Assembly (NCBI GenBank): GCA_947631755.1
Contig: CANRMO010000155.1
Span: 1 to 5,871, forward strand
Direction: 5' to 3'
DNA: 5,871 nucleotides
Source of the DNA: an uncultured Lachnospiraceae bacterium
Lineage (GTDB): Bacteria > Bacillota > Clostridia > Lachnospirales > Lachnospiraceae
The position numbers and the translations under genes are program-made. Below the pieces are notes generated by a model that saw only the letters and a list, made by a program, of their open reading frames with translations, did not search any database and had not been told where the DNA came from. The stretch's first letter is position 1; every line of letters starts with the position of its first letter. Of the stretch, positions 5,705-5,871 are shown one piece after another.

Positions 5705-5717
5705 GAGAGGTGGACAT

Positions 5718-5871
5718 ATGAGTGATATAATGAAAGGGTATAACAACAGAAACCGGAGGAGACGTTCGTCGAACCGGAGAAAACGAACCGCGAAATTTTA
5801 TAATATGAGTAACAGAGACAACTATATTACAAGAAACCAGTACCGTTCGCGGGGGCGCAGGAGGACGCCAG
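5718..5871 (+). CDS. Unrecognised protein with Arg-rich N-terminus, 3' end outside window
   Basis: An ATG at 5718 opens a frame that runs off the window after 51 complete codons. It is preceded by AGGTGG (5708-5713, 4 nt spacing), itself part of the longer purine-rich run GGGGAGAGG. A second in-frame ATG at 5730 lacks a comparable site. The visible residues are strikingly basic: 15 Arg and 3 Lys in 51, with Asn, Ser and Tyr making up much of the rest, as in NRNRRRR (10-16), NRRKR (19-23) and RGRRR (45-49). All six Arg codons are used, so it is not a simple repeat. No signal peptide or membrane segment is seen yet. It could be a cytoplasmic tail of a membrane or cell-wall protein whose helix comes later, or a nucleic-acid-binding protein. 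The full sequence is needed to tell; no function is assigned. Confidence 0.65.
   Translation, partial: MSDIMKGYNNRNRRRRSSNRRKRTAKFYNMSNRDNYITRNQYRSRGRRRTP

Overview
The window looks like a chromosomal segment from an endospore-forming member of the Clostridia, most likely a Lachnospiraceae-type gut Firmicute. The reasons are a spoVAD-spoVAE pair, a BspA-like leucine-rich-repeat protein typical of gut Firmicutes, strong GGAGG-type ribosome binding sites, and promoter-like sites close to the Firmicute sigma-A and sigma-G consensus. This placement is inferred from gene content and cannot be fixed to a species here. There are no RNA genes, CRISPR arrays, insertion sequences or phage genes that I can see.

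Layout. Bases 1-516 hold the 3' end of a BspA-like LRR gene (+). It converges on a two-gene minus-strand operon, and a perfect 14-bp inverted repeat between them (519-558) can terminate transcription from both sides. The minus-strand operon runs from about 2650 down to 574: first a 449-residue permease of the ArsB/NhaD/SLC13 superfamily (2547-1198), then, 30 nt on, a 197-residue cytidylate kinase-like protein (1167-574). A divergent promoter region (2548-2790) separates it from spoVAD (2791-3861) and spoVAE (3887-4240), which encode parts of the channel/binding machinery that moves dipicolinic acid (DPA) into the forespore. A sigma-G-like promoter lies upstream of spoVAD. The usual first gene of the clostridial trio, spoVAC, is not next to them. 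Next comes an AI-2E family (UPF0118) membrane protein (4325-5545) with its own leader. The window ends in the 5' part of an Arg-rich unrecognised gene (5718 onward).

How the parts fit. Only spoVAD and spoVAE are clearly one functional unit (DPA uptake during sporulation). The permease and kinase-like genes are probably co-transcribed, but the substrate and the link between them are unknown. The AI-2E family gene may be unrelated to sporulation.

The least ordinary part is 5546-5717. A good sigma-A promoter is followed almost at once by a terminator-like hairpin. After that comes a compact segment whose bases can fold into a three-way junction, with an alternative, mutually exclusive helix, ending three bases before the ribosome binding site of the Arg-rich gene. 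It does not match any riboswitch consensus I can recall and is the best candidate here for an undescribed regulatory RNA. The evidence is base pairing in a single sequence only.
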